DNA of 64,000 nucleotides from Bacteroidota bacterium (GTDB taxonomy: Bacteria; Bacteroidota; Bacteroidia; UKL13-3): positions 17,781-81,780 of the forward strand of contig CANNQU010000006.1 in assembly GCA_947507965.1 (NCBI GenBank), in the 5' to 3' direction. Shown piece after piece: positions 36,357-45,723 of this stretch. Every line of letters starts with the position of its first letter. Position 1 is the first letter of the stretch. The notes below the pieces were generated by a model that had not been told where the DNA came from, ran no database searches, and saw nothing but the letters and a program-made list of their open reading frames with translations. The position numbers were made by a program, and so were the translations under genes.

Positions 36357-37193
36357 TTAGCTATGGGTCTTGAAAGAAGTTACAATGCTATATCCTACCT
36401 CATCAATACCATAAGTAAGTTTATCAATTTGTGTGGTGAACACATTATACATTACAATGGCCAAAGCAGAAGTACCGATACCTAGAGCCGTATTGATCAA
36501 GGCCTCAGAAATTCCAGTTGCTAAGGCTTCTGCACCACTACCGCCTTCTTGCGATAAGGCAGCAAAGGAACGTATCATACCTAAAACGGTTCCTAGCAAA
36601 CCAAACAAAGTAGCTACCGAAGCAATGGTTGCCAAGATTACCAAATTGCGTTCTAGCATAGGCAACTCTAATGAAGATGCTTCTTCAATTTCTTTCTGTA
36701 TCGACTCTAATTTTTGGTCTTTGGTCATATCGTCACTGGCCAGAGCAATTTTATAACGTACTAATCCGGCACGTACGATATTGGCCACCGATCCTTTTTG
36801 TGCATCGCAGTCGCGAATGGCACCATCAATATTGTTGGCGGCAAGCGATAATTTAATTTTACGTACAAAGTTAACGGTCGAACCTTTCCCTTTAGCTTTT
36901 GCAATAGTTAAGAAACGTTCAATCACAAAGGTGATGACAACCAGGAACATCGTCATCAGGATAGGAACAATTAGACCTCCCTTATATACTTGTCCGAAAT
37001 AATCGCCGGGCAGAGGTTTTCCGGTATTTACATTGCCTTCAAAATGTGAACCATGGCCAAATACAAACATGTAAATTAAGATGCTCACCACAAATAAAAG
37101 CGGAATAACAATTAACGACATCGGAATGTTTACGCTTGAGCTGGAATTGCCAGCACTTGGTTTTGCTGCTGCTGGGTTAGGTGTGTTTGCCAT
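36357..37193 (-). CDS. exbB: ExbB/TolQ/MotA-family proton channel
   Basis: The pentameric proton channel subunit of the TonB motor. An Ala/Pro/Ser-rich N-terminus is followed by TM1 (PMSLIVIPLLFVVSILIYMF), an added TM2 and cytosolic region, and the family core near the C-terminus: ERNLVILATIASVATLFGLLGTVLGMIRSF and ALATGISEALINTALGIGTSALAIVMYNVF. It is the first gene of the ton cluster. The promoter TATATTTGC is 59 bases upstream. Confidence 0.93.
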   Translation of the reverse strand: MANTPNPAAAKPSAGNSSSSVNIPMSLIVIPLLFVVSILIYMFVFGHGSHFEGNVNTGKPLPGDYFGQVYKGGLIVPILMTMFLVVITFVIERFLTIAKAKGKGSTVNFVRKIKLSLAANNIDGAIRDCDAQKGSVANIVRAGLVRYKIALASDDMTKDQKLESIQKEIEEASSLELPMLERNLVILATIASVATLFGLLGTVLGMIRSFAALSQEGGSGAEALATGISEALINTALGIGTSALAIVMYNVFTTQIDKLTYGIDEVGYSIVTSFKTHS

Positions 37194-37252
37194 AATGCGA
37201 AAATGAAAATTTAATTATGATAATATTAATAAGATTGATTTTTTACTTTGCT

Positions 37253-37261
37253 GCAAATATA
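37253..37261 (-). promoter_or_regulatory. exbB -7 promoter element (TATATTTGC)
   Basis: An exact TAnnTTTG match on the minus strand, 59 bases before the exbB ATG. Confidence 0.6.
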
Positions 37262-37571
37262 AAACCTTTTGTTTGCTATGCAACTTTTTTGAAAAAAGGT
37301 TTTATACTTATAAAATGACCCCTTGGTTTGCCTATCTGCTGAATCGTTTTTTGATATTTAAGGGTCGGAACGTATCAAGGGGCTTCGAGGTAATGCTACT
37401 CGTTGGGGCAGCCTCTTTTTTTTAGGTGCCCAAAATAGGAGTGGCCTTTTGCCGAAAACGACCTTTGGATAACCAATCGAGAATTAGCGTAAAGGGGTTG
37501 CATGCTATGCCAAAATTTGGGTTTCTTGTTTTTTCAGTAGGGTCGAAATACGAACTTTTTTATATCATTTT

Positions 37572-37601
37572 TTTGCTATTTGCTTTATTTTTCTACATTT
37601 G
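37572..37601 (+). promoter_or_regulatory. accB promoter: TTTG-N18-TACATTTG
   Basis: Both Bacteroidetes elements are present: a -33-type TTTG at 37572-37575 and a -7 TACATTTG at 37594-37601 with 18-bp spacing. The predicted transcript start is near 37607, about 19 nt before the chosen accB ATG. The track start at 37599 is the TTG inside the -7 element. Confidence 0.65.
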
Positions 37602-37625
37602 AAGTGTTTTATAACTCATTTTACA

Positions 37626-38096
37626 ATGGAATTCAAAGAAATTCAAACCTTAATAAAGCTGGTATCAGATGCCGGTGTTGATGAAGTTAGTATCGAAAAA
37701 ACCGATTTTAAACTGACCATCAAAAAGAACGAAAAGCAGGTAACCTATGCTAGCGCTCCTGTTGTTCATGCTCATTTGGCAGCTGCCCCACAAGCTCCAT
37801 TGACCTCCACTCCGGCCTCGATGGAAGCAGTGCAAGTTGCTGATCCAAAATCGAATCTAATTACGATCAAAGCACCTATGATTGGCACCTTCTACCGTGC
37901 TTCCAGTCCTGGGAAACCATCCTTTGTGAATATTGGTGATGAGATTTCACCGGGTAAAGCGCTTTGCATTATTGAAGCAATGAAACTTTTCAATGAAATT
38001 GAAAGTGAAATATCGGGTAAACTAGTAAAGGTACTGGTGGAAAGTGGCACTCCTGTAGAATTTGATCAACCTTTGTTTTTGGTACAGCCTAATTAG
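37626..38096 (+). CDS. accB: Biotin carboxyl carrier protein of acetyl-CoA carboxylase
   Basis: Carries the biotin that shuttles CO2 between biotin carboxylase and carboxyltransferase in fatty acid synthesis. The N-terminal helical region (MEFKEIQTLIKLVSDAGVDE) and Ala/Pro-rich linker (about 45-75) precede the biotinyl domain with the modified lysine in IIEAMKLFNEIE (about residue 122). Start at the ATG at 37626 gives 156 residues, the usual size. The track's TTG at 37599 is inside the promoter. accC follows after 112 bp. Confidence 0.95.
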   Translation: MEFKEIQTLIKLVSDAGVDEVSIEKTDFKLTIKKNEKQVTYASAPVVHAHLAAAPQAPLTSTPASMEAVQVADPKSNLITIKAPMIGTFYRASSPGKPSFVNIGDEISPGKALCIIEAMKLFNEIESEISGKLVKVLVESGTPVEFDQPLFLVQPN

Positions 38097-38208
38097 TAAC
38101 GGGTGTTTATTACCGACTAGGGGTTTAAAATTCTAAGATGGGTTCTACTGCCGTTTCTTTTTTAAAACCCGATATCAATAACGGAATTACACAATCATTT
38201 TTTTTACT

Positions 38209-39543
38209 ATGTTCAAAAAAATACTCATCGCCAACCGTGGCGAAATAGCACTAAGAATAATACGCACCTGCAAAGAGATGGGAATTAAAACCGTCGCTGT
38301 ATACAGTACTGCGGATAAAGAAAGCTTACATGTACGCTTTGCCGATGAAGCGGTATGTATTGGTCCTCCTCCTTCGATTCAGTCCTACTTGAATGTGCCA
38401 AGTTTAATTGCTGCTGCCGAAATAACGAATGCCGACGCCATACACCCTGGTTATGGTTTTCTAAGCGAAAACGCAAAGTTTAGCGGTATCTGTGCCAAGC
38501 ACGGAATTAAATTTATTGGGGCTACCCCTGATCAAATAAATCAAATGGGCGATAAAAGTAATGCTAAAGATACGATGAAAAAAGCTGGAGTACCTTGTAT
38601 TCCGGGTAGCGATGGCTTGCTTGAAAACGTAGAGGAAGCAAAAACAGTGGCAAAAAAAATTGGATATCCGGTCATTATTAAAGCCACTGCCGGTGGAGGT
38701 GGAAAAGGGATGCGAATTGTTTGGAAAGAGGACGAATTAATTCCAGCATGGGAAAGTGCTACCACGGAGGCTGTCGCATCCTTTGGAAATGGTGCTATGT
38801 ATATGGAGAAATATATTGAAGAACCTCGTCATATTGAAATTCAACTGGCTGGCGATCAATACGGAAAAGTATGCCACCTGAGCGAACGCGATTGCAGTAT
38901 TCAACGCCGTCATCAAAAACTGGTGGAAGAAAGCCCATCGCCTTTTGTTGATCAGGCCCTGCGTGAGAAAATGGGCGATGCGGCCATAAAAGGTGCGGAA
39001 GCAATAAAATATGAAGGTGTGGGTACCATTGAATTTCTGGTGGACAAACACAAGAACTTCTATTTCATGGAAATGAATACTCGAATTCAGGTGGAGCACC
39101 CAGTGACCGAAGAGGTGATCAATTATGATTTAATAAAAGAACAAATACTTATTGCAGCAGGCGTTCCAATCTCCGGTAAAAATTATTTCCCATTGAAGCA
39201 TGCCATCGAATGCCGGATTAACGCCGAAGACCCTAAAAATAATTTCCGGCCTTCTCCGGGGAAAATCACACAACTCAATCGCCCCGGTGGTCATGGGGTG
39301 CGTGTTGATACGCATGTTTACGCCGGCTATACTATTCCACCCAATTACGATAGTATGATTGCAAAACTTATTGTGAGCGCTCAAACTAGAGAGGAGGCCA
39401 TCGTTAAAATGGAGCGGGCACTAGGTGAATTTATTATTGAAGGGGTAAAAACAACGGTTTCATTACAACAGAAAATCATGCAACACCCCGAATTCAGGAA
39501 AGGAAATTTCACGACCGCCTTCATGAATACCTTCGACATCTAA
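38209..39543 (+). CDS. accC: Acetyl-CoA carboxylase biotin carboxylase subunit
   Basis: ATP-dependent carboxylation of the biotin on AccB. The N-terminal [25 protein letters not shown], the ATP-grasp glycine loop [14 protein letters not shown] (about residues 158-171) and the catalytic segment [16 protein letters not shown] (about 285-300) are all intact. It has 444 residues, the standard length. It probably forms one transcript with accB, and possibly with the asparaginase-like gene 17 bp downstream. Confidence 0.97.
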   Translation: MFKKILIANRGEIALRIIRTCKEMGIKTVAVYSTADKESLHVRFADEAVCIGPPPSIQSYLNVPSLIAAAEITNADAIHPGYGFLSENAKFSGICAKHGIKFIGATPDQINQMGDKSNAKDTMKKAGVPCIPGSDGLLENVEEAKTVAKKIGYPVIIKATAGGGGKGMRIVWKEDELIPAWESATTEAVASFGNGAMYMEKYIEEPRHIEIQLAGDQYGKVCHLSERDCSIQRRHQKLVEESPSPFVDQALREKMGDAAIKGAEAIKYEGVGTIEFLVDKHKNFYFMEMNTRIQVEHPVTEEVINYDLIKEQILIAAGVPISGKNYFPLKHAIECRINAEDPKNNFRPSPGKITQLNRPGGHGVRVDTHVYAGYTIPPNYDSMIAKLIVSAQTREEAIVKMERALGEFIIEGVKTTVSLQQKIMQHPEFRKGNFTTAFMNTFDI

Positions 39544-39560
39544 TTTCTTTTGGAGTACTT

Positions 39561-40046
39561 ATGACTATTCGCGTTTTTGTTACTGGTGGTACTTTCGATA
39601 AAGAATATAACGAACTCACCGGGGAGTTGTTTTTTAAGGATACGCATATTCAAGATTTATTGATTCTTGGAAGAAGTAGGTTGGATTTGAGCATTCGTAC
39701 CTTGATGCTCGTTGATAGTTTGGAAATGACCGATGCCGACCGAAAAATTATTGTGGAAAGTTGCAAGCGCTGCACCGAAGATCGTATTGTTATCACGCAT
39801 GGAACCGATACCATGACCACCACAGCCGGTGTTCTTGCGAAGGAAATAAACAACAAAACAATTATTCTCACCGGGGCTATGATTCCTTTTAAATTTGGAA
39901 GTAGCGATGGCCTTTTTAACTTAGGCAGCGCTCTGGCTTTTGCCCAAAGTCTTCCTCATGGCATCTATGTAGCCATGAATGGGCGCTATTTTAATTGGGA
40001 TAGTGTTCAAAAAAATAAGAAAGCTGGATTCTTCGATGAAATTTAA
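39561..40046 (+). CDS. Single-domain asparaginase-like protein
   Basis: Covers only the N-terminal domain of L-asparaginase: TGGTFDKEYNELTG carries the first catalytic Thr region, ITHGTDTMTTTAGVLA the second Thr-Asp pair, and ILTGAMIPFKFGSSDGLFNLGSAL closes the domain. At 161 residues it is half of a normal type I/II asparaginase (about 330) and lacks the C-terminal domain that completes the active site in the tetramer. The frame is intact and nothing asparaginase-like follows in other frames, so it is a genuine short form rather than a frameshift. Small one-domain members occur in Bacteroidota; activity is uncertain. It lies 17 bp after accC. Confidence 0.75.
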   Translation: MTIRVFVTGGTFDKEYNELTGELFFKDTHIQDLLILGRSRLDLSIRTLMLVDSLEMTDADRKIIVESCKRCTEDRIVITHGTDTMTTTAGVLAKEINNKTIILTGAMIPFKFGSSDGLFNLGSALAFAQSLPHGIYVAMNGRYFNWDSVQKNKKAGFFDEI

Positions 40047-40140
40047 GCGTTCTTTACGTCCTTTTAACTCGTCATTAGAAATTATTATCGTTGTTGTCGG
40101 AAATATTTAGTAACCCTCATCTTATTTATTGTTTTTTGAC

Positions 40141-40148
40141 TATATTTG
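40141..40148 (+). promoter_or_regulatory. -7 promoter element (TATATTTG) of the 40174 lipoprotein gene
   Basis: An exact TAnnTTTG match 25 bases before the ATG. Confidence 0.6.
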
Positions 40149-40173
40149 ATAGCAATAATCAAAGCCAATAGTC

Positions 40174-40578
40174 ATGAAATCGAGTTTAAATTTCCTTTTT
40201 TTTATTAGTTCGTGTGGTCTCTTGTTTTTTTCTTGTAATAAGCCTGCTGTGCGTATTATTGAACGTGGCACCTGGATGGTTAGTTTGTTCACCGAAGATT
40301 CGAAAGATGAAACTTCTGGATTCGAAGGTTATAAATTCGATTTTAACAAGAATGAAGTACTCATTGTTACAATGAGCTTAATAGGCTCTACAAAAACAGT
40401 GAATGGTACTTGGGTATACGACGACGCCACGCCGAAGTACCGTATCTCTATTTCCGGAACAGGTAATTTAGATAAGATTAATGACGACTGGACGATCATC
40501 TCTAAATCGACAGATTTGATTGAATTAAAAAACGATAATCTTGCTAAAAAAGAGATTTTGAATTTTAAGAAAATGTAA
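40174..40578 (+). CDS. Uncharacterised lipoprotein, lipocalin-like pattern
   Basis: A lipoprotein signal peptide (ISSCGLLFFSCNK, acylated Cys21). The mature part of about 114 residues has repeated beta strands: RGTWMVSLFTED, GYKFDFNKNEVLIVTM, VNGTWVYDDATPKYRISI. The G-x-W pattern and size recall the lipocalin-like domains frequent in Bacteroidota lipoproteins, but the match is only by pattern. It has its own promoter. Probably envelope-located; function unknown. Confidence 0.65.
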   Translation: MKSSLNFLFFISSCGLLFFSCNKPAVRIIERGTWMVSLFTEDSKDETSGFEGYKFDFNKNEVLIVTMSLIGSTKTVNGTWVYDDATPKYRISISGTGNLDKINDDWTIISKSTDLIELKNDNLAKKEILNFKKM

Positions 40579-40685
40579 GCGCGTATGCGATTATAGCTCG
40601 TAATTCATGCTTGGTACGGCTAGTTTTCATGATCCGACTTGCGACGCACTCAGTGATGCCACATAGCCATTGCCCCGGAATTTCC

Positions 40686-40693
40686 TATCTTCG
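40686..40693 (+). promoter_or_regulatory. -7 promoter element (TATCTTCG) of the stand-alone DsbD N-domain gene
   Basis: One mismatch from TAnnTTTG, 3 bases before the ATG at 40697. It makes the track start at 40670 implausible. Confidence 0.5.
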
Positions 40694-40696
40694 TGT

Positions 40697-41224
40697 ATGA
40701 AGGTGATTAAATCATGGTTGTTTTTTATTTTTTTGTTGGATTCATCTTGTGCTTTTGCTCAAGCTTTAACCCCAATAACGTTAAGTTATTCGCTTTCCAA
40801 AACAGGCTATAAAGCAGCCGATACGGTGGATTTTATTATCAATGCGAAAATCAAGAAAGGCTGGTGCTTATATAGCTCCGAATTTGCTGCCGATGGACCG
40901 ATAAAATTCGAATGTGTGGTGGAAAAAAGCAATGCCTTTTTTCTGCTTGGCCCATTGCTGGCCTATAACCCATTCGCACATTACGATGAGGTGTGGGAAG
41001 CCGAAGTGAAAATTTTTGAAGAGGTAGCTCAGTTCCGATTGCCGATGGTAGTAAAGAAGTCGGGCAAGATTATATTCAGAGCCCGCATTGAAGGGCAAGG
41101 GTGTAACGAGGTATGTGTACCCCTTAGCACTACGATAGCATTGGATTTGAGTACGCTTACCTACAGTGATTATGTCTCCGCCAGCCCTTCGGTATATTCC
41201 CACTATGAAAAGCACTCCAAATAA
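40697..41224 (+). CDS. Stand-alone DsbD N-terminal-type domain protein
   Basis: A signal peptide (MKVIKSWLFFIFLLDSSCAFAQ) followed by one immunoglobulin-like domain closely similar to the N-terminal domain of the DsbD encoded next door. The shared blocks include DTVDFIINAKIKKGWCLYSSEFAADGPIKFEC, FAHYDEVWEAEVKIFEE and CNEVCVPLSTTIALDLS. The Cys pair CNEVC corresponds to the redox-active region of the DsbD alpha domain. It has no membrane or thioredoxin domain. A tandem duplication of the dsbD 5' portion is the simplest origin. It may accept electrons from DsbD and pass them to another target. The start is the ATG at 40697. Confidence 0.75.
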   Translation: MKVIKSWLFFIFLLDSSCAFAQALTPITLSYSLSKTGYKAADTVDFIINAKIKKGWCLYSSEFAADGPIKFECVVEKSNAFFLLGPLLAYNPFAHYDEVWEAEVKIFEEVAQFRLPMVVKKSGKIIFRARIEGQGCNEVCVPLSTTIALDLSTLTYSDYVSASPSVYSHYEKHSK

Positions 41225-41317
41225 TCGAATACAGATAGTCTGCAAATTAAATTCGGATTCATTTTAGGGCTTAAAATTTCATTTCATTTTGCGCTTTTAA
41301 GAGTTCGTTATATCTAC

Positions 41318-41325
41318 TATATTCG
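41318..41325 (+). promoter_or_regulatory. dsbD -7 promoter element (TATATTCG)
   Basis: One mismatch from TAnnTTTG, 3 bases before the dsbD ATG, so the transcript would be leaderless or nearly so. Confidence 0.5.
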
Positions 41326-41328
41326 CAC

Positions 41329-43350
41329 ATGAAATTTTATAAGGTTTTATTCTCTTTTGTGCTTTTGTCTTGTTCGATGTTTTCCTTTGCAGAAGTTGTA
41401 CATCCTGTTCAATATTCTTATGCTGTTTCTACTACAGATTATAAAGCGGGCGACACAATTGAACTCATTATAAACGCTAAAATTATTGAGGGATGGTACC
41501 TATATAGTACTGAATTCGCAGCTACCGACCCCATAAAATTTAAGTGCACTATAGTGCAAAGCAAAGATTTTGAGCAAGCCGGGGCTATTATAGCCTATAA
41601 ACCGTTTAGCCATTACGATGAAACATGGGAAGGGGAAGTGAAAATTTTCGAGAATATAGGTCAGTTTCGAATTCCATTGGTGGTGAAAAAAGCAGGCAAG
41701 ATTGATTTTAAGGCAAAAATTGAATCTCAGTCATGCAGTAATGCAGAAGGTCGTTGTGTTCCTGTCGACGTAACGGTGGCTATCGATTTGAGTGCCCTTC
41801 CATTCAGCGATTTTATGGCTGCTGATCCTTCCGTTTATATCCATTACGATTCAAAGGAAACTCCAAAGCCCCAGAATACAGAACCTGTTAAGGAAGCCGG
41901 ATCGGCAACGGAGGAGTCTTTATGGACACTGCTTCTAACCGCCTTTTTAGCAGGGCTTACCGCGTTAATAACCCCTTGTGTTTTCCCTATGATTCCCATG
42001 ACCGTTTCCTTTTTCACCAAGCAGGATAAAGGGAAGGGAATACGACAGGCCATGATTTTTGGATTATCTATCATTATAATTTACACTTTAATAGGTGTTG
42101 TGTTTTCGTTACTATTCGGGAAAAACTTTGCTCAGGCACTAAGCACACACTGGATTCCGAATGTGTTGTTTTTTGTGGTGTTTATAATTTTTGGTGTTTC
42201 ATTTCTTGGAATGTTCGAAATTGTTTTACCTTCTTCCTGGGGAACAAAAATGGATCAGCTTAGTGAAAAAGGCGGTATTATAGGGGTATTCTTTATGGCC
42301 ATGACATTGGTCATTGTGTCGTTCTCGTGTACTGCACCGGTTGCAAGCTCGGTACTTATTTTAGCCGCCGACGGACATTTCGCTCGAGCCATTCCAGCTA
42401 TGCTGGCGTTCTCTTCTGCAATCGCTATCCCGTTTATGTTGTTTGCTATTTTTCCGCAATGGATGCAAAGCTTACCAAAGAGTGGTGGCTGGTTGAATAC
42501 CGTGAAAGTGGTTTTAGGTTTCGTGGAGATTGCTTTTGCATTCAAATTTCTATCGATAGCCGACCGGGTTTATCACTGGCATATTTTAGATCGTGAAATT
42601 TACCTTGCAATTTGGATTGTACTCTCCTTTTTATTAGGAATCTACCTCTTGGGTAAATTGAAGTTCGCCCATGATTCTCCTTCCGACACGGTATCGGTTC
42701 CGAGTTTTTTATTTTCGTGTGTATTTTTCTGTTTTTCTATTTACATGATACCTGGTTTATGGGGTGCGCCGCTTAAGTTTTTATCAGGATATATCCCACC
42801 ACAAACATCTCTTGATTTTGATTTATACACGAGCTCTAAAATTTTGCTGAGTAATATCCCCGACGATCGAGGTACGGTAAAATACAGTAGTAAATATAAG
42901 CAGCCTTATGGAATTAAGGGGTTTTTCGATTTCCAACAGGGGCTGGATTATGCCAAAAAGCATAATAAGCCTTTGTTTGTTGACTTCACCGGTGAAAGCT
43001 GTACCAATTGCCGAAAAATGGAAGACGGGGTTTGGATCGATGAAGATATCATTAGCCTATTAAAAAACGAATATGTAGTGGTATCACTTTACTACGATGA
43101 CAAAGCCAGTTTACCTGTGAATGAACAGTTCAAAAGTGAATTGGATAATGAAATGAAAACTACGGTAGGGGATAAGAATTTAGATTTCCAGGTAAAGTAT
43201 TTCAACAGCAATGCAGCACCTTTTTATGTGATATTAAACCACGAGAACCTTACTCCGTTAATTACGCCAAGGGGCTATAATGCCGATATTCCAGAGTTTC
43301 GTAAGTTCCTCGAAGATGGGTTGAAAATTTTTAAAGGGGAGAAGCAATAA
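41329..43350 (+). CDS. dsbD: Thiol:disulfide interchange protein DsbD
   Basis: Transfers reducing electrons from cytosolic thioredoxin across the inner membrane to periplasmic partners. Domain order: signal peptide, N-terminal Ig-like alpha domain (about 25-170, Cys in SQSCSNAEGRCVP), a CcdA-like membrane domain of about eight helices with the first redox Cys in ITPCVFPMIPMT (about 217) and the second in FSCTAPVAS, and a C-terminal thioredoxin-like domain with GESCTNCRKME (about 555-565). The length (673) is full for Bacteroidota. It is preceded by a gene for an N-domain copy. Confidence 0.92.
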   Translation: MKFYKVLFSFVLLSCSMFSFAEVVHPVQYSYAVSTTDYKAGDTIELIINAKIIEGWYLYSTEFAATDPIKFKCTIVQSKDFEQAGAIIAYKPFSHYDETWEGEVKIFENIGQFRIPLVVKKAGKIDFKAKIESQSCSNAEGRCVPVDVTVAIDLSALPFSDFMAADPSVYIHYDSKETPKPQNTEPVKEAGSATEESLWTLLLTAFLAGLTALITPCVFPMIPMTVSFFTKQDKGKGIRQAMIFGLSIIIIYTLIGVVFSLLFGKNFAQALSTHWIPNVLFFVVFIIFGVSFLGMFEIVLPSSWGTKMDQLSEKGGIIGVFFMAMTLVIVSFSCTAPVASSVLILAADGHFARAIPAMLAFSSAIAIPFMLFAIFPQWMQSLPKSGGWLNTVKVVLGFVEIAFAFKFLSIADRVYHWHILDREIYLAIWIVLSFLLGIYLLGKLKFAHDSPSDTVSVPSFLFSCVFFCFSIYMIPGLWGAPLKFLSGYIPPQTSLDFDLYTSSKILLSNIPDDRGTVKYSSKYKQPYGIKGFFDFQQGLDYAKKHNKPLFVDFTGESCTNCRKMEDGVWIDEDIISLLKNEYVVVSLYYDDKASLPVNEQFKSELDNEMKTTVGDKNLDFQVKYFNSNAAPFYVILNHENLTPLITPRGYNADIPEFRKFLEDGLKIFKGEKQ

Positions 43351-43382
43351 TTGAGTTGTTTGAAAACAGACTGCTCATATAA

Positions 43383-44727
<1,345 letters not shown>

Positions 44728-44729
<2 letters not shown>

Positions 44730-44744
44730 GCTCTTGTAGAGCCT
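44728..44744 (+). terminator. Weak terminator candidate after eno
   Basis: AGGCTCT-TGT-AGAGCCT is a perfect 7-bp stem overlapping the eno stop. The T-rich segment (CTTTTATT) begins 6 nt later, so termination efficiency is doubtful. Confidence 0.4.
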
Positions 44745-44838
44745 GGCATCTTTTATTGGTTGGTCCAGAAAATGGACATTCCCTTAGTAATCAACAATAT
44801 TAAGCGTGAATTGTAATTAAGGTTTCAGTGTTTCATTT

Positions 44839-44846
44839 TATCTTTG
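44839..44846 (+). promoter_or_regulatory. -7 promoter element (TATCTTTG) of the DivIC/FtsB-like gene
   Basis: An exact TAnnTTTG match 9 bases before the ATG at 44856. Its internal TTG at 44844 is the track start and is therefore rejected. Confidence 0.6.
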
Positions 44847-44855
44847 CTTCACGCC

Positions 44856-45161
44856 ATGCGAAAAATAGTCTCCAAAATAGTACCGGTCCTTAAAAATAAA
44901 TATTATGTAACCATCATGGCATTTATAGTATGGGTGGCATTTTTCGATGGGAATAATATTTATGAAATTTACAAGTTACGCAAGAGTTATCATCAACTCC
45001 AGAATGAACGAAAATTTTACATCGATGAAACCGCGAAAGTGAATGCCGAGAAACAAGAACTCTTTTATAGTGAAAAAAGCCTCGAAAAATTTGCCCGGGA
45101 GCACTACTTCATGAAACACGACGACGAGGATCTCTATATCTTTGAAGCTATAAAAAAGTAA
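44856..45161 (+). CDS. Septum formation initiator (DivIC/FtsB-like) protein
   Basis: A small bitopic cell-division protein: short basic cytosolic N-terminus, one transmembrane helix (YYVTIMAFIVWVAFFDGNNIY), then a periplasmic coiled coil (LRKSYHQLQNERKFYIDETAKVNAEKQEL) and the family end motif SLEKFAREHYFMKHDDEDLYIF. It is about 101 residues from the ATG at 44856, normal for FtsB/DivIC. It should act in the FtsQBL-type divisome complex. The neighbouring secreted protein gene starts 11 bp downstream. Confidence 0.88.
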   Translation: MRKIVSKIVPVLKNKYYVTIMAFIVWVAFFDGNNIYEIYKLRKSYHQLQNERKFYIDETAKVNAEKQELFYSEKSLEKFAREHYFMKHDDEDLYIFEAIKK

Positions 45162-45172
45162 AAAAAACGGCC

Positions 45173-45544
45173 ATGTCTCGATTTTTATTTAACTTTTTTT
45201 TCTTGCTCCCCTGCTTTTGTGTTGCTCAAGGCTTGCCCAAGCTGGTTATTCGAAATGTGAAGGCTAATGTAGAAGTGAATGGTGTTATCATAAAACAAGA
45301 TAAACATAATATCGGGTATGTGAAATTACTCGAACCGTATAACGCAGGAAAGCCAGCGACGGTTTATCAGGTTTGCCTGCCTAATGGCACCATTATTGCC
45401 ACCGCTTTCTCTTTTGGTAAAGGGGGCCATGAATGGATGGTAACCATTCTTAATGACCCCGAAATCACTTTTAATGTGTCATCAAAAATGGGCTCCGATA
45501 TTAAAGATATCGCAACGGCTCTTGTAAAAAAAGGCTATCTTTAG
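45173..45544 (+). CDS. Uncharacterised small secreted protein
   Basis: A signal peptide (MSRFLFNFFFLLPCFCVAQ) followed by about 104 residues that are beta-strand rich at first (LVIRNVKANVEVNGVIIKQD, TVYQVCLPNGTIIATAFSFG) and end in a helix (SDIKDIATALVKKGYL). I do not recognise the family. It lies 11 bp after the divisome protein gene and probably shares its promoter. The location suggests an envelope role, but nothing more can be said. Confidence 0.65.
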   Translation: MSRFLFNFFFLLPCFCVAQGLPKLVIRNVKANVEVNGVIIKQDKHNIGYVKLLEPYNAGKPATVYQVCLPNGTIIATAFSFGKGGHEWMVTILNDPEITFNVSSKMGSDIKDIATALVKKGYL

Positions 45545-45567
45545 TGGGGTAAGGTCTACAAACTACA

Positions 45568-45594
45568 CACAACCCTGCCACGGATAGGGTTGTG
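45568..45594. other. Hairpin without U-tract
   Basis: CACAACCCT pairs perfectly with AGGGTTGTG across a 9-nt loop, 24 bp after the stop of the preceding gene. With no T-run on either strand it is not a standard terminator. It may be a transcript-end or processing structure. Confidence 0.4.
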
Positions 45595-45708
45595 AAACGT
45601 TGTCAAAATTGGCTGAAATCCTATATCCTTTACTATTCATTATTCGTGAAGATGCTCATTTGGTGTCGTACAAAGTGCGAAATTGTTTTTCATTTATTTT
45701 CTATTTAT

Positions 45709-45716
45709 TACTTTTG
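45709..45716 (+). promoter_or_regulatory. -7 promoter element (TACTTTTG) of the 45724 gene
   Basis: An exact TAnnTTTG match 7 bases before the ATG at 45724. It excludes the track start at 45592. Confidence 0.6.
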
Positions 45717-45723
45717 CACACAA

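Larger units (their letters stand above)
37194..37625. other. 432-bp divergent intergenic region between exbB and accB
   Basis: Holds the exbB promoter on the left and the accB promoter on the right. The middle (about 37315-37560) has no supported gene; a 36-codon ORF at 37315 has no family features. One imperfect hairpin with a T8 loop (GGGCAGCCT / AGGTGCCC, about 37406-37431) is visible. I see no known riboswitch or structured RNA class. Confidence 0.6.

Noticed and set aside
37315-37425. 36-codon ORF starting ATGACCCCTTGG in the exbB-accB gap
   Set aside because: No start context, no coupling and no recognisable pattern; chance ORF in an AT-rich spacer.
39561-40173. Frameshift explanation for the short asparaginase-like gene
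   Set aside because: No C-terminal asparaginase sequence appears in any frame downstream, so the short form seems genuine.
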